Origin: Cryptomeria japonica
Taxonomy: Eukaryota; Streptophyta; Pinopsida; Cupressales; Cupressaceae
DNA: 64,000 bases
Direction of reading: 5' to 3'
Assembly (NCBI RefSeq): GCF_030272615.1
Contig: NC_081409.1
Span: 19,722,260-19,786,259, forward strand
The notes under the pieces are model-generated. The model did not search any database, was not told where the DNA came from, and saw only the letters and a list, made by a program, of their open reading frames with translations. The first letter of the stretch is position 1; each line of letters starts with the position of its first letter. A program made the translations under genes and the position numbers. This document shows, one piece after another, positions 1 to 10,906 of this stretch.

Positions 1-178
1 GCATAGACGTGCCTGCAAGACACAAATGTGCCTGCCTAGCACAGATGCGCCTGCATAGCGCAGACGCGACCGCATTATGCACAGGTGCCTTTTCCCGCAC
101 AGACACGCCTGACACAAACACATACGTGCCCATCCAGCATAGACGCGCCTGGCACCAACGCAGACACGCCTGGACGTT
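1..178. repeat. Degenerate GC-rich tandem repeat
   Basis: Short imperfect units of the type GCACAGACGCGCCTG recur about every 15-30 bases, with variants such as GCATAGACGCGCCTGG and GCACAGATGCGCCTGC. The array is far more GC-rich and CpG-rich than the following AT-rich sequence. It lies inside the 3' internal part of element A and starts before the window. No credible coding sequence is visible; the open frame across it simply reflects the repeat. Confidence 0.6.
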
Positions 179-670
179 TTTGACATTTTTTGGACCTTAA
201 CCTAGAGTGCATTTATTATCCTGTCTACCATGCATTAATGACAACAATAAATGCAACAACGTACAAAGAGGTTTTGTGGTACTTGCTAGCTCTCCTGCCT
301 CTGCTGGCCTCTGGAATCGGCGAACGCGATCGAATCTGTGAACCAAAGCCATCGCTGCTGACTGTTGCTACTCTATTATCTCTCTGCACTCTAATCTCTT
401 GGATGTGTGGATGACAATGAGGATGTTTTCCCCTTGTGGTCTATCTTATAGAGTACCCTAGCCCTATTCAGTCTTCTTTATCTCGTGACTCTATCACTCT
501 ATCCTATTCAGTCAATCCTTTCTAGCCTTTCTTTCTTATCGAGAGATTGTCTACAATATTTTCACACATTTTCATCCAATCTCTCAAGGGGGCATATCAT
601 TCCCATATTGGGGCAACTTTGTATCAGTTCATATTATCTTCTTTGAAACAACGCGACAAGCCGCATTGTC
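179..670 (+). other. 3' untranslated tail of element A
   Basis: Non-coding sequence between the GC-rich repeat and the polypurine tract of element A. It is pyrimidine-rich around 420-600 and contains the phrase CTCAAGGGGGCATATCATTC, similar in style to the 3' tail of Tat-P1 near 13825. I see no gene in it. Membership of element A is inferred from its position directly upstream of a polypurine tract and an LTR. Confidence 0.5.
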
Positions 671-686
671 TCAAAGAGGGGCAAAA
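671..686 (+). other. Polypurine tract of element A
   Basis: TCAAAGAGGGGCAAAA directly precedes the TG start of the LTR at 687. This marks that LTR as a 3' LTR of a plus-strand element. The same core, CAAAGAGGGGCAAA, precedes the Tat-P1 LTR at 14552, so the two elements probably belong to the same broad lineage. Confidence 0.8.
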
Positions 687-1464
687 TGTAGACAACCAAA
701 ATTGTCCAGTCTAATTAAATAAATATTTTATTTATTTAATTATCTAAGCTTAATTCTTCTATTAATTAAATAAATCTTTATTTATTTAATTAATTCATTT
801 ATCCTCTTCTAGCCTTATTTCTCATTTAAATAAATACTTTTATTTATTTAAATTACCCTTTTTCTAAATTAAATAAATATCTTATTTATTTAATTGATCC
901 CACTTCTTCTATTAATTAAATAAATCTTTATTTATTTAATTAATTCATTAGTCTTTTCTACCCATGACACATGTCGTTCATCTCTTAATTCATACACTAC
1001 CTACCCCTTTCATTATTTTATTATTTCTTTTACCTACCCTTTAATCATAGCTGACCTCCTTTTACACCTCTCAATCTTATCCATCCATTTCATATTGTGT
1101 CTTCTATATAAGGAGTTGCTTCCTTCATTATCAAACCCTAACTACCTAACTACTTGATCAATTTGACTACTTGGCATATGCGATCCTACTTGCAACCACA
1201 TTCCGTTCTTTGTTGAGCTCTTGTGCACATAAAATCTGAGAGCAAATATATCAAGAAAGATCAATGGAGATAGGAAGAATGGAGATCCAGACCCTATTGG
1301 ACATGTGATGGTATAATCTTTGTGATTTCATTTGATTTGCATTGTCTTAGGTAATTTTCATATGTTATGGTGGATCTTTGTTGTTGTTAGGCTAGGGTTT
1401 TTGTGGTTGAATTCATTTAGCCTTTCAATATCGTTATTATTGTTATCCATTTTCACCATATACA
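687..1464 (+). mobile_element. 3' LTR of element A (family LTR-A)
   Basis: A 778 bp LTR bounded by TGTAGAC and ATATACA, preceded by a polypurine tract. It is homologous along its length to the solo LTR at 12970-13750. The first 260 bases hold a row of AT-rich palindromes. A TATA-like TCTATATAAGGAG lies near 1103. The base after the LTR begins coding sequence of Tat-P1 in the middle of its RNase H/integrase linker, so element A inserted into Tat-P1 here. The expected right target-site copy is CTCCC at 1465-1469. The 5' part of element A is outside the window. Confidence 0.85.
711..945. repeat. Row of AT-rich hairpins in LTR-A
   Basis: Five consecutive perfect or near-perfect inverted repeats of the form AATTAAATAAA-(3-5 nt)-TTTATTTAATT are separated by short pyrimidine-rich spacers such as CTTCTTCTATT. 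The same array occurs in the solo LTR at about 12994-13230. Each arm is 10-13 bases and could fold into a hairpin. Confidence 0.75.
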
Positions 1465-2768
1465 CTCCCGAGTCCCAGGTAGTCTGTTCTATTATTGGAC
1501 ATGACTCATCTCGTTATAGCCACATTTATTCTTACTTGCGTGACCAAGTCATCCCTGCTAATCTTTCCCGAAATGATAAAAGGAACCTAATCCGAAATGC
1601 GTCATGGTACGTCATCATTGCTAATGACCTATTTAGATGAGGTTTAGATAATACTTTGCTTAGATGTCTAGAAACTAAGGAGTCCCAACACGCATTATCC
1701 GAAGTTCATGAAGGTGTTTGTGGATCCCATTCGAACGGTCTAACTTTAGCACGAAAACTACTAAGGGCTGGTTACTACTGGCCAGAGATGGAGAAAGAAG
1801 CTATACAATTTGCTAAAACCTATGAAAAGTGTCAGCTGCATGGACACCTTATACACGCTCCAGCAAGGGATCTCATACCCTTTGTGACACACTAGCCCTT
1901 CCAACAGTGGGCGTTCAATTTGATAGGCCAAATTTATCCTGCGTCATCTAATGGACATAAATTTATTATCACTGCCACTGAGTACTTCACTAAGTGGGTA
2001 GAAGCGGTTCCGCTCGTCAAGGCAACCGGAAAACAAGTAGCTCTATTTATTCTTAACTATATCATCTGCAGGTATGGTATACCTTCATCAATTATAAGAA
2101 ACAATGGAGGATAGTTTAAGAACAAAGATCTAGATGAACTCTGTGAGAAGTTTAAAATCAAACAACACTGGTACTTAGTATATTACCCTCAAGGTAATGG
2201 ACAAGAAGAGGCATCTAACAAAAACCTACTGACTATCTTGCACAGAACAGTGAACAAATCTAGGAAGGATTGGCATCTGCAGCTTAATCCCGCACTATGG
2301 GCTTATAGAACAAGTATCAGAACACCTACTAGGGCTACACCTTTTTCTCTGGTGTATGGGTCTGAAGTAGTATTACCTATTGAAGTAGAAAGACCATCTC
2401 TAAGAGTTTCCTTGCAAGGTCTTGTTACTGATGAAGACTATATAATATCTAGATTGCAAGAGCTCAAATTGCTGGATGAGCGTCGACAAGTGGCGTTTGA
2501 TCATCTCAGAGTGTATCAAAAGAGAATGTCTAGAGGATATAACAAGAAAGTTCGACACCGAGAATTTTAGGTTGGTGATTTAGTTGTAAGAGAGAATCCT
2601 AAAAATCAATAGTTTTGAGACAACAAAGGGAAGTTTGAACCCAACTGGCTGGGTCCCGACATCATTACTGCAACTTTTGGCTCTGGTGCCTATCAACTCT
2701 CAACATCGAAAGGAGAACAGCTCCGTGAATCGATCAACACCATCCATCTGAAGAAATTCTTCACCTAA
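1465..2768 (+). pseudogene. Tat-P1 pol remnant: RNase H linker and integrase
   Basis: One frame runs from the LTR-A junction to TAA at 2766-2768, broken only by stops (TAG 1638-1640, TAG 1893-1895, TAG 2112-2114 and others). It starts in the linker after the archaeal-type RNase H. It then shows an HHCC-type zinc region (about 1690-1850, ending TYEKCQLHGH), the integrase core with FDLIGQIYPA near the first catalytic Asp, then SSIIRNNGG where the second catalytic Asp is expected, and YPQGNGQEEASNK with the catalytic Glu. The C-terminal part ends HLKKFFT. The second Asp is Asn, the same change as in Tat-P2. Integrase would join element cDNA to chromosomal DNA in the nucleus. This copy cannot be functional. 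Confidence 0.9.
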
Positions 2769-4346
2769 ATATTCTCTGCTCTAGCAGCTTATACAGCAAA
2801 AAAGTCCTAAAAAAAATACTAAAAATCAGAAAAAGTCTTGAAGAAATCATAAAAATCAGAAAAAGTCCTGAAGAAATTCAAAAAAAGAAAAAAAAAAAAG
2901 AAAAAAAGAAAAAAAGAAAAAAAGAAAAACAGAAAAAAAGGAAAAAAGGTGAAAACCTGGCAAATAGGCGCCTCTTGTACTCAAGCGCTCCATCTATCAA
3001 TGCAACGTTGGCATTCCCTCTTTCATGCATATTTGCTTTCATTTGTACATATTTCAGCCACTTTTGTGACATCCTGGTTTGTTGGATCCCTCATGGCTTG
3101 AAACCGATCAATGTCCTAGTCTTAGTGTAATCAACCGAGCACATTACATGTCCTAAGCAGTATCAACCAAGTCAATCTTACGTCAGTGAAAATTGGTCGT
3201 CCACTTCGAGTCAGTTGCCTGTCTCCTGACTACTGAAGAGTTTTATCATTGAGTAAACAAGCAAAACAACATAACGGAAAACAATCACTAAATAGTTTGA
3301 GCTATGAATGAAAATTTTCTTTGTGTGTTGTCTTTTATATTGGTTTTTTGATTATTATCCCTCTGAGTAACTCGAGGAAGTCTATCTTGACTAAGAGGAA
3401 CAAGGATCGAGGGCATAATATCTTCTTTGTTTTCTGCTTGAAGGAATGATTCCAATGATCTGGAAACATCTAAATTAGCTGGGTGTCTGTGATAAGAGCT
3501 TTCACATCAAGGTGAAATTGCCTCACATACCTTGACTCCACTTATTTGAATGCTACAGGGAGGTTCCCATCATTTATTTGTCTATTTTGAGGGAATTTCT
3601 TTATTGTGCAATCCAGGTTCCTGTGAAATCTATCCAAGGATATGAACGAAAAAATGGTCATTGTGGACAAGATAATTAATATTGCACATGAAAAGCAAGG
3701 AACTCTAATTTGCCCGCTATAATTGTAAAACGCTCAATGATGAAAATTAAGCTTTTCAAAGTCCAATGACTAGGTTTAGATTCCATTTTGCATTTCATCC
3801 TGCATTTTGTGAATTTTAGGCGATTTTGGTATAATAACAATGATCTCTTTATCTTTTGAACGAGAGTCGAGAGCGTCATCATTTCTTCGCTAAGTGGTCT
3901 CTTTTCATCATTTCTTCGATCGAGTACTTGTGTTTTGAGATGTTAGCTGCATACATAAACATTTCATACAGATTCATACGTTCACTATCATTTAGTTGCA
4001 TTCATCTTATTGCATAGAAAAATAAACAATTGCATTACTCATTACTCATTCACACTCATTCATTTGCATATGAAAAGAAAGAAAAATCATTCATGATCAT
4101 TTGCTTTCATACATTTATGCTGAAAAGAAATTCATACATATAGAATAAAGCATATAAAAGACATCTCATAAGCAAGTCAGCACAAGTATGATGAAGTCAA
4201 ATCGGATCTCGTATATATATCATGTCAAGTAAGAGTACAAAATGATGTCAAAAGACATATACAAACTCCTATTGGAGCAAGAATCGCATAGGCTACAAAA
4301 AATGGGTGTGTCTACAAAAAATATCTGAGCTACAACAAGAAATAAT
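2769..4346. other. Spacer between convergent pol and PMD gene (Tat-P1)
   Basis: 1578 bp without a supported gene, lying tail-to-tail between the pol stop (2768) and the PMD stop (4347). It is homologous to 60584-62175 in Tat-P2; for example the block around 3355-3415 matches the reverse complement of about 61530-61590. It contains the purine tract at 2878-2950. It presumably holds the 3' ends of both transcripts, but I saw no diagnostic polyadenylation signal. Confidence 0.7.
2878..2950 (+). repeat. Long A/G purine tract downstream of pol
   Basis: About 70 bases almost entirely of A with scattered G on the pol-coding strand, starting roughly 110 bp after the integrase stop. Tat-P2 has the equivalent tract at about 62026-62103 on its pol strand. 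It is not next to an LTR, so it is not the ordinary polypurine primer site. The minus-strand open frame across it is low-complexity and not a gene. Confidence 0.75.
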
Positions 4347-5690
4347 CTAACTAGCACCTTCTCCCTCATCGCCTAGTGGAGGAGGAGGAGCCTGATGTCC
4401 GAGATCCTGACAAGGCACCCGCGCTCCCTCTGACCGTGCCATGTACTGTGAGTAGGGTATCACCTGATGCACAATAGGAACTACAACACTATACACTGAA
4501 ACATAGTAAGATGCCCTACTAGACTGGTGAAGGACCTCCTATCGCAGGGGCTCTATCTCTGCTCTTATCTCTGCTCTCAATGCTACAATCTGGCAATCAC
4601 GCCCAGTCCTCATCTCGGCCAGCTGCCAGGCTTGCTCCGTCAGCTGAGTCCAAGCCACTAGCAACTATGACTACAGTTCTACAAGACGTGCCCTCATCGA
4701 CCATCCAGCGTATATCCCCTTCTCTCTCGCAGGCTCTCCACCCCCATCTCCACCTTCACCTCCAGCTCCACCCTACTCCTCTCTCCACTGCCAAACCTGC
4801 CTAGGTGCTGCTCGCACCTCCTCCATCCCAACCAATCTCACACCCACTCCTCCTAGGGATCCACCCACACCCATCTGTTGTCCTCCTTCAGCTAGCACCC
4901 TGCTACTGCTAGCTGAAGCCTCAGCTTGCTGTGCCTGACCCTACCTCTAGCCCTGTCCCTGTGCCGGTGTGGGGGCATCATCCTCAACATCCTCAATATG
5001 AGGAGCCTGCTCACCTAGATCTGTAAAACATGGGAATGGATGCTGCTGAAAATGATCTCTATACTGGGGCAATACCCTTACATCCACTACATCGTCCAAG
5101 TGATCCCACCTCAGGCGGTGTAACCCTATCAACTCTTGCATCGCCAAAGCATATGATAAAGGTAGAGACCATCCCTGTCTCTCCTTGTCAGCATATCGAA
5201 CATAAGCTGTATACTCCTATGAGATCCCCTAAGGCTAGCCATATTGCCTCATCACCTGAGAAATGACGAATCGCTCCACAATGGTCTGTGACCTCCCAAT
5301 CAATGGGCGTGTAACAAACAGGTTTTTGCGAACTAGTCACCAGGCATTCCACGGCTCCAAACCTCTATATGGTCTCCATACGACAGCTATTAGGTCATCG
5401 AGCTGTCATCTCCAGAAATCTGTCTTGCCTAGATGGGGGTGTGTAATATATCTAGTATACCTATAAATGATCGGCTGCCCAAGCTCTTTGCTATCAGCTA
5501 CTATCGGCTAACACACGGGTAGGTGCTCCCAAGCCCACACCTACAGAATATATACCCCAGTGGCTATGCTACATCCCTCTCTATATATAATCTCATGCAT
5601 CTCTCGATACAGGTGGGCCAATAAACAAGAGCCCCAGCCAAGTCTTTGAGGGGTCTCTATCAACCTATCTAACATACGGCCACATCCGCA

Positions 5691-6006
5691 CTAGAAGCCT
5701 TGCTCCCCTCTATCTGGCATAAGAAAATAGCCTATGAATCCTGCTAGGATGCATGCCAGAGGATACTCCTCACTGTACCTGCTAATAGGTACATCCCAAC
5801 TCATGGAATGAGTCAAAATATCAGGATCCCCAAAGACATGCCTGACTGCCTTCAATCCTGGAAGGTGCCTTGAATCATAATCCACCTTATCCCCCGCAAA
5901 AGAGATATGGAGGAACCTATATACATCCTCAGGAGTGATAGTCAACTCCCCCACCGATAGATGAAATGTGTTATGCTCCGAATGAAAATGCTAAACCAAT
6001 GTCGTG
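5691..6006 (-). pseudogene. PMD core segment of Tat-P1 exon 2
   Basis: The best-preserved block of the PMD exon left of Copia-1. It aligns residue by residue with 58935-59251 of Tat-P2: TITPEDVYRFLHISFAGDKV against TITPKDVYKVLRIPFARDKV, and the shared phrases VRHVFxDxDILT and AGFIGxFLMPxRG. It stops at TAG (5691-5693) where Tat-P2 also has TAG two codons earlier. The family signature is the TFHxxxGEMTITxxDV motif. Confidence 0.85.
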
Positions 6007-6011
6007 AGCAT
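6007..6011. repeat. Target-site duplication of Copia-1 (left)
   Basis: AGCAT, repeated exactly at 11968-11972 directly after the other LTR. It proves Copia-1 inserted here as one intact unit. Confidence 0.95.
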
Positions 6012-7070
6012 TGTTAGTATTTTGGCATGGTTTTGTCATTGATGTCAACACCTACTAAACACTTATCAACTCTAGCACTTTGGAGAATCAACAACATTCA
6101 CCGGCAAACAAGTGACTCATGCATAGTCACCGGTATCTGGTACACCGGCAAGATATAATGATCACCGGCACTTGGAATGATATGGAAAACACTTGGTTAT
6201 GTCAAAGAAATTGTGTGGACACTTTGTCCTGGAGTTTTGTTTATTGGTACATTAGCATTTGCATGTTTGCTGTTACCGACAAATAGGTCCAGGGTTACAC
6301 CGGCAGGTTTATCTTTTCCAGATCAACACAACACGCTATGGAGATGATTAATTATTGTTGTAAATGCATTAAGCTGACATGTTGAATCAGTTATTGCATC
6401 GGATATTGTATTGTTTGTGAAATATTTTTATTGTAATATCTTGTAGAGCCGACCTAATAAAATTGGTCTTAGGTTATGGTATAAATGTAAGATCTTATTT
6501 GTAAGATCAAGTGTGGAATGCAAAAAAGGATTGTGTGAAGGTATATGCAAGAATAAGCAGAGCTATACACGCAGACATCATTTGAAGATTGAAGGAGGGT
6601 TTTTGTGAAGACAATCAGAACTACACCGGTACTGAATCCAACATATGAAGATGCTATTTTGTGTAGTACATTCTTATTGGATTTAACCATCCAACTGTAG
6701 TCAGTGTGACTCCCATTTTGTGATTGAGCAGTGAGCTCTAGGTGCTTGGCCTTTCTGCATGTGCAAACCCCATTTATGTACACTTACTATCTACAGTAGT
6801 ATCATATGATTGTGGGTACGTTTTCCACCATGGTTTTTCCCCTTACAGGGTTTCCACATACAAATATTGGTGTTATGTGTTGTGGATGACTTTGTCTTTA
6901 TGTTTCTTACACTAATCCTTACCGGTATAGCAATTAACTGTTAAATCTGTCTACCGACATATTAAACTAGTTTAGAGATATTAAGCATTAAGTTGGTTAA
7001 GTTATTTTTGGTTTGAATTTATTAGATAGCTGATTCATCCCCCCGTCTCAGTTGTCTCTAAGACCTAACA
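6012..7070 (+). mobile_element. Copia-1 5' LTR
   Basis: 1059 bp, TGTTAG to CCTAACA. It contains TTGTCATTGATGTCAA at 6033-6048 and a C-rich stretch (CATCCCCCCG) near its end. An antisense 104-codon open frame (6469-6783) is duplicated in the other LTR but is an expected by-product and is not called. Confidence 0.95.
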
Positions 7071-7072
7071 AT

Positions 7073-7084
7073 TGGTATCAGAGC
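7073..7084 (+). other. Copia-1 primer binding site
   Basis: TGGTATCAGAGC, two bases after the LTR, is the standard match to the 3' end of initiator tRNA-Met used to prime minus-strand synthesis in copia elements. Confidence 0.95.
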
Positions 7085-7126
7085 ATAGTCCTCTTTTGCA
7101 AAAATTTAACAGCTTGAGGAGATCTA

Positions 7127-8173
7127 ATGTCTACTAACTATTTCAGAAAGGACAGTCCTAAAATTGATGGAACCAACTATGGCATATGGAAGATCAGAGT
7201 GGAGACACATCTAAATTGCATTGGAAAGGACATCTGGAATGTTACAAAGAATGGTTATACTACTCCTACTCAGAGTTAGCCCACTCCACCCAACTTGACT
7301 AAAGATGAGGAAAATGATTGAAAAGCAAGAGAAACACTTTTGAGTGCATTATCAGATCAACAAATCATGGGACTATCAGATAGGTCTACTACTAAAGCTA
7401 TTTGGGATCATTTGGAAACACTGAATGAAGGAGATTCCATAGTCAAAATTGTCAAACTTGGAAGCTTTCGGGTCAGGTATGAACATCTGAAAATGGAAGA
7501 AGATGAAAGGATTTCTGCTTTTATGGAAAGAGTAAATGAGATTGTTTTGGGTATTAAATATTGTGGAGGAACCTTAAGTGAGGATGAAATTGTTTCAAAA
7601 GTTTTAAGAGGATTTCCACTGGCATATAAAATGAAAGTCACTACTATAAATGAGTTAAGAACAATGCCTAATACATCAGTAACTAGGGTTACATTGATTG
7701 GGAAACTTTCAGCTTTTGAAATTGAAGAATTTGGTCCTGTTGCTACTATAAAGATAGATTTGACCTTTAAAGCATCAACATCATCTGCTCCATCATTTGA
7801 CAAGCTTGATTGGAAAGCCTTTTATGAAAGAGAACTTGAAGAAAGCAGGAAAGAAAATGAAGAACTTGAAGAACTTGAAGCACTATTTGCAAGAAAAATG
7901 CCTAAAGGACCAGTTGGAAGTAAGTATGAAGGTAAAGCACCCTTTAAATGTTTTAACTGCAATAATATTGGTCATATGGCTTCAAGATGCCCTGATAGAC
8001 ATGCTAGACTAAGAGAAGAAGCTAGAAGGACATACAAGCCTAACCCTGAATATAAGAGATACAGATTTAAGAAGAATAAAGACAAATCTTGTTACATTGC
8101 CGATGAAGGTGTGACTGATGATTCTGATGAGGATTCGATAGGAAATGGATGGGTTTTTGTTGCTATAACATAA
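7127..8173 (+). pseudogene. gag: Copia-1 gag
   Basis: The frame starts at ATG 7127, shortly after the primer site, and runs in the same frame as pol. The N-terminal half matches copia gag polyproteins (phrases such as TTKAIWDHLETLNEGDS). The CCHC zinc knuckle CFNCNNIGHMASRC (7949-7990) is intact and would bind RNA. Stops: TAG 7277-7279, TGA 7319-7321, and TAA 8171-8173 between gag and protease. Gag forms the virus-like particle in the cytoplasm. Confidence 0.9.
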
Positions 8174-9676
8174 GATCAACCAACACCTACTGCTCAACCG
8201 GTAGTACAGGCCTTGGGAGCTAAAGTTGAAGTAAAGGATGAATGGATCATTGATTCTGGATGCTCACATCATATGACAGGAGCCAAAGGTAAATTCTTGA
8301 ACTTTCAAGAATACAATGGAGGCTTAGTGAGATTTGGAGATGACAAAGCTTGTTTAATCAAAGGTAAGGGTACAATATCTCTTGATGGTAAGTATAACAC
8401 TGACAATGTTTACTATGTAGAAGGATTAAAGCATAATCTTTTGAGTGTTGGTCAATTAGTTGAGAAAGGATTTCAGTTACAATTCAAAAATGGAAAATGC
8501 AAAATCATGAATAGAACTGGTTTGGAAATTGCAACCGGTAATCAAACTAGAGGTAATATCTTTCATTTAAATAATAGTGAAAAGACATGCTTAATTGCAC
8601 ATATTGATAAAAGTTGGCTATGGCATAAGAGACTCTGTCATGTAAACTTTGATTGCATGGTAAAGATCAGTACTATTAAGGCAGTTAGAGATTTACCTAA
8701 AATTGTCAAACCTCAGAATACAGTATGTAAGAAATGTCAATTTGGAAAACAAGTTAGATCTAGTTTCAAAAGTATTCCAGAAAAATCCAATAATGCTCTT
8801 GATTTAATTCACACTGATTTATGTGGTCTAGCTAGAACTAAAAGCTTACAAGGTGATAGATATTTCATGCTAATCATTGATGACTATTCTAGAATGTGCT
8901 GGGTTACTTTTCTCAGAGAAAAATCAAAAGCACTTGGAAAGTTCAAACTATTCAAAGCAATGGTAGAAAATGAAACCGGTAAAAAAATCAAATGTCTAAG
9001 ATCAGATCAAGGAGGAGAATTTACATCTAAGGAGTTTAATACATTCTGTGAAGTAAATGGAATCAAAAGACAACTATTAGCACCTCAGACACCACAACAG
9101 AATGGAGTTGTTGAAAGGAAAAATAGAACTATCTTGGATGCAGCAAGAAGTATGTTATCATAAGAAAACCTACCACATGTATATTGGAGAGAGGTAGTCA
9201 GTACAACGGTCTATAAATTCAACAAAGTTCACATCAAAGGTGAAACTGGTAAAACCCCTCATGAACTATGGTCTGGTATTACTCCTACTCTTAAATATTT
9301 CAAAATTTTTGGAAGTAAATGTTATATCAGAATAGATGAGTATATTGGGAAATTTGATCCTAGAAGTGACGAAGGAATATTTCTTGGTTATTCATCTTAG
9401 AGAAAGGTATATAGATGTTTTAACAAAAGATTGCAGAAAATTGTTGAAAGTACAAATGTAAAGATTGATGAACAATTAAGAGGAACTTCAAGGTATATAG
9501 ACTCTGAACTGACAACAGAAATTTTGACAAATGAACCTACACTAAATCCACCAGTACAGAATGAACATCCAGTTACATTGGTATTATCTGAGGATTCCAC
9601 AGTAACTGAGGAACAACAACAAACAAAGACACCCCAGTATGTAAGACTGAATCATTCTGAAGATCAGATAATTTGA
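8174..9676 (+). pseudogene. pol: Copia-1 protease and integrase
   Basis: In frame with gag. The protease motif IIDSGCSHHMTG has its catalytic Asp at 8252-8254. The gag-pre-integrase zinc region has WLWHKRLCHVNF and VCKKCQFGKQ. The integrase core shows IHTDLCG, LRSDQGGEF and QQNGVVERKNRT, so the three acidic catalytic residues appear intact. Stops are at 9161-9163 (TAA), 9398-9400 (TAG) and 9674-9676 (TGA), but the frame never shifts. Confidence 0.9.
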
Positions 9677-10552
9677 AACAAGTTTAAAAGAGTTATGACA
9701 AGAGGAAGATTAGCAAATGAAGAGGTATGTCTTATTTCTCAAATTGAACCATCATCTGTTAATGAGGCATGTGAAGATAAATTTTGGATTAAAGCTATGG
9801 AAGATAAATTAGAACAAATTGAGAAAAACAACACTTGGACATTAGTTCCCCGGCCTAAAGATAATGTAATTGGAACCAAATGGGTATTCAGAAACAAACT
9901 TAATGAAGATGGTAAGGTTGTCAAAAATAAAGAAAGACTAGTGTGTAAGGGATATTCTCAGAAAGAAGGAATTGATTACAATGAAACCTTTGCACCGGTA
10001 GCTAGAATTGAGGCAGTCAAATTATTTTTGGCTTTTGCAGCACACAAGAACTACAAAGTTTATCAAATGGATATTAAATGTGCATTTTTAAATGGAGATG
10101 TGGATGATAGAAAAAGCACCACTGATGGAGAATTCTTTCTTGGAAACTGACTAGTTTCTTGAATGAGTAAGAAACAAAGTTGTACATCTTTATCAACAGC
10201 AGAATCAGAATATGTTGCAGCAGCAACTAACTGTACATAGGTACTATGGCTTAAGCAAATGTTGAAAGACATAAAGGTAAAATACAAAGAACCTATTACT
10301 ATCTATTGTGATAACATTGCAACAATTGATATATCTAAGAATCCGGTATTACATTCTAAAACCAAACATGTTTCTATCAAACTGAATTTTCTAAGGGAAA
10401 ATGTTAAAGCAAAGGAAATAAAACTAGTTTATGTGAATACTAAAGAGCAGATTGTAGATATCTTTACTAAACCTCTGCCTAAGGAGACTTTTGAATATCT
10501 CAGAGATCAGCTTGGGTTTCATACCCCCATCGGTAGAGACTTAGGAAGTTGA
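9677..10552 (+). pseudogene. pol: Copia-1 reverse transcriptase-RNase H, internally deleted
   Basis: Starts with the RT N-terminus ([46 protein letters not shown]) and then passes directly at about 10094-10110 into the RNase H motif [15 protein letters not shown]. RNase H continues with SLSTAESEYVAAA and YCDNIATIDIS to the stop at 10550-10552. About 700 bp of RT including the YVDD active site is missing, judged against Copia-2 (44068-44769). The join lies in similar GGxGATxTGGATGA sequence and keeps the frame. Confidence 0.9.
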
Positions 10553-10894
10553 TGATTGTCATCAACTGGCAGAACTAACAGAGAAATCTTGTTTCTGGCT
10601 TTGATGGGAAGCTACTTCTCAGGGGGAGTAGTTGGTAAACTAAATTGATTGGTATTTTGTATATGAACTTAGCTCGGTAAGAACTTTGGCATTTGATGTC
10701 AAAGGGGGAGAGATTGGTATGGAAAAACATATGGAAAAAACATGTTGCTCCTAGGGGGAGAGATTGTTTTTTGAGAGAGATTATTACTCTCTGTATTTGT
10801 ATTTTGATTTCTGGTTATGATCTCTTTTTGGAGATTGTTGGTTTTTGGTATTTGGCATTTCTGTTTTGTTCCATCTTGTGTTGCCATCAATTCC
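10553..10894 (+). other. Copia-1 3' untranslated region with repeated purine tracts
   Basis: Non-coding. It holds AGGGGGAGTA (10620s), AAAGGGGGAGAGA (10700s) and TAGGGGGAGAGA (10750s) ahead of the polypurine tract next to the LTR. Multiple GGGGGAGA tracts are common in this copia group. Confidence 0.7.
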
Positions 10895-10905
10895 AAAGGG
10901 GGAGA
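10895..10905 (+). other. Copia-1 polypurine tract
   Basis: AAAGGGGGAGA one base before the TG of the 3' LTR; the plus-strand primer site. Confidence 0.9.
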
Positions 10906-10906
10906 T

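Noticed and set aside
9-200. Open frame over the GC-rich repeat
   Set aside because: Simply the tandem repeat read as codons.
2878-3072. Minus-strand frame with a Phe-rich end
   Set aside because: Generated by the purine tract; low complexity.
6469-6783. Minus-strand 104-codon frame in the Copia-1 LTR, also at 11363-11677
   Set aside because: Present twice only through LTR identity; no domain, no promoter, and it lies across the LTR regulatory region.
7073-7084. Possible tRNA-Met remnant
   Set aside because: Only 12 bases at the expected place of a primer binding site; no tRNA fold.
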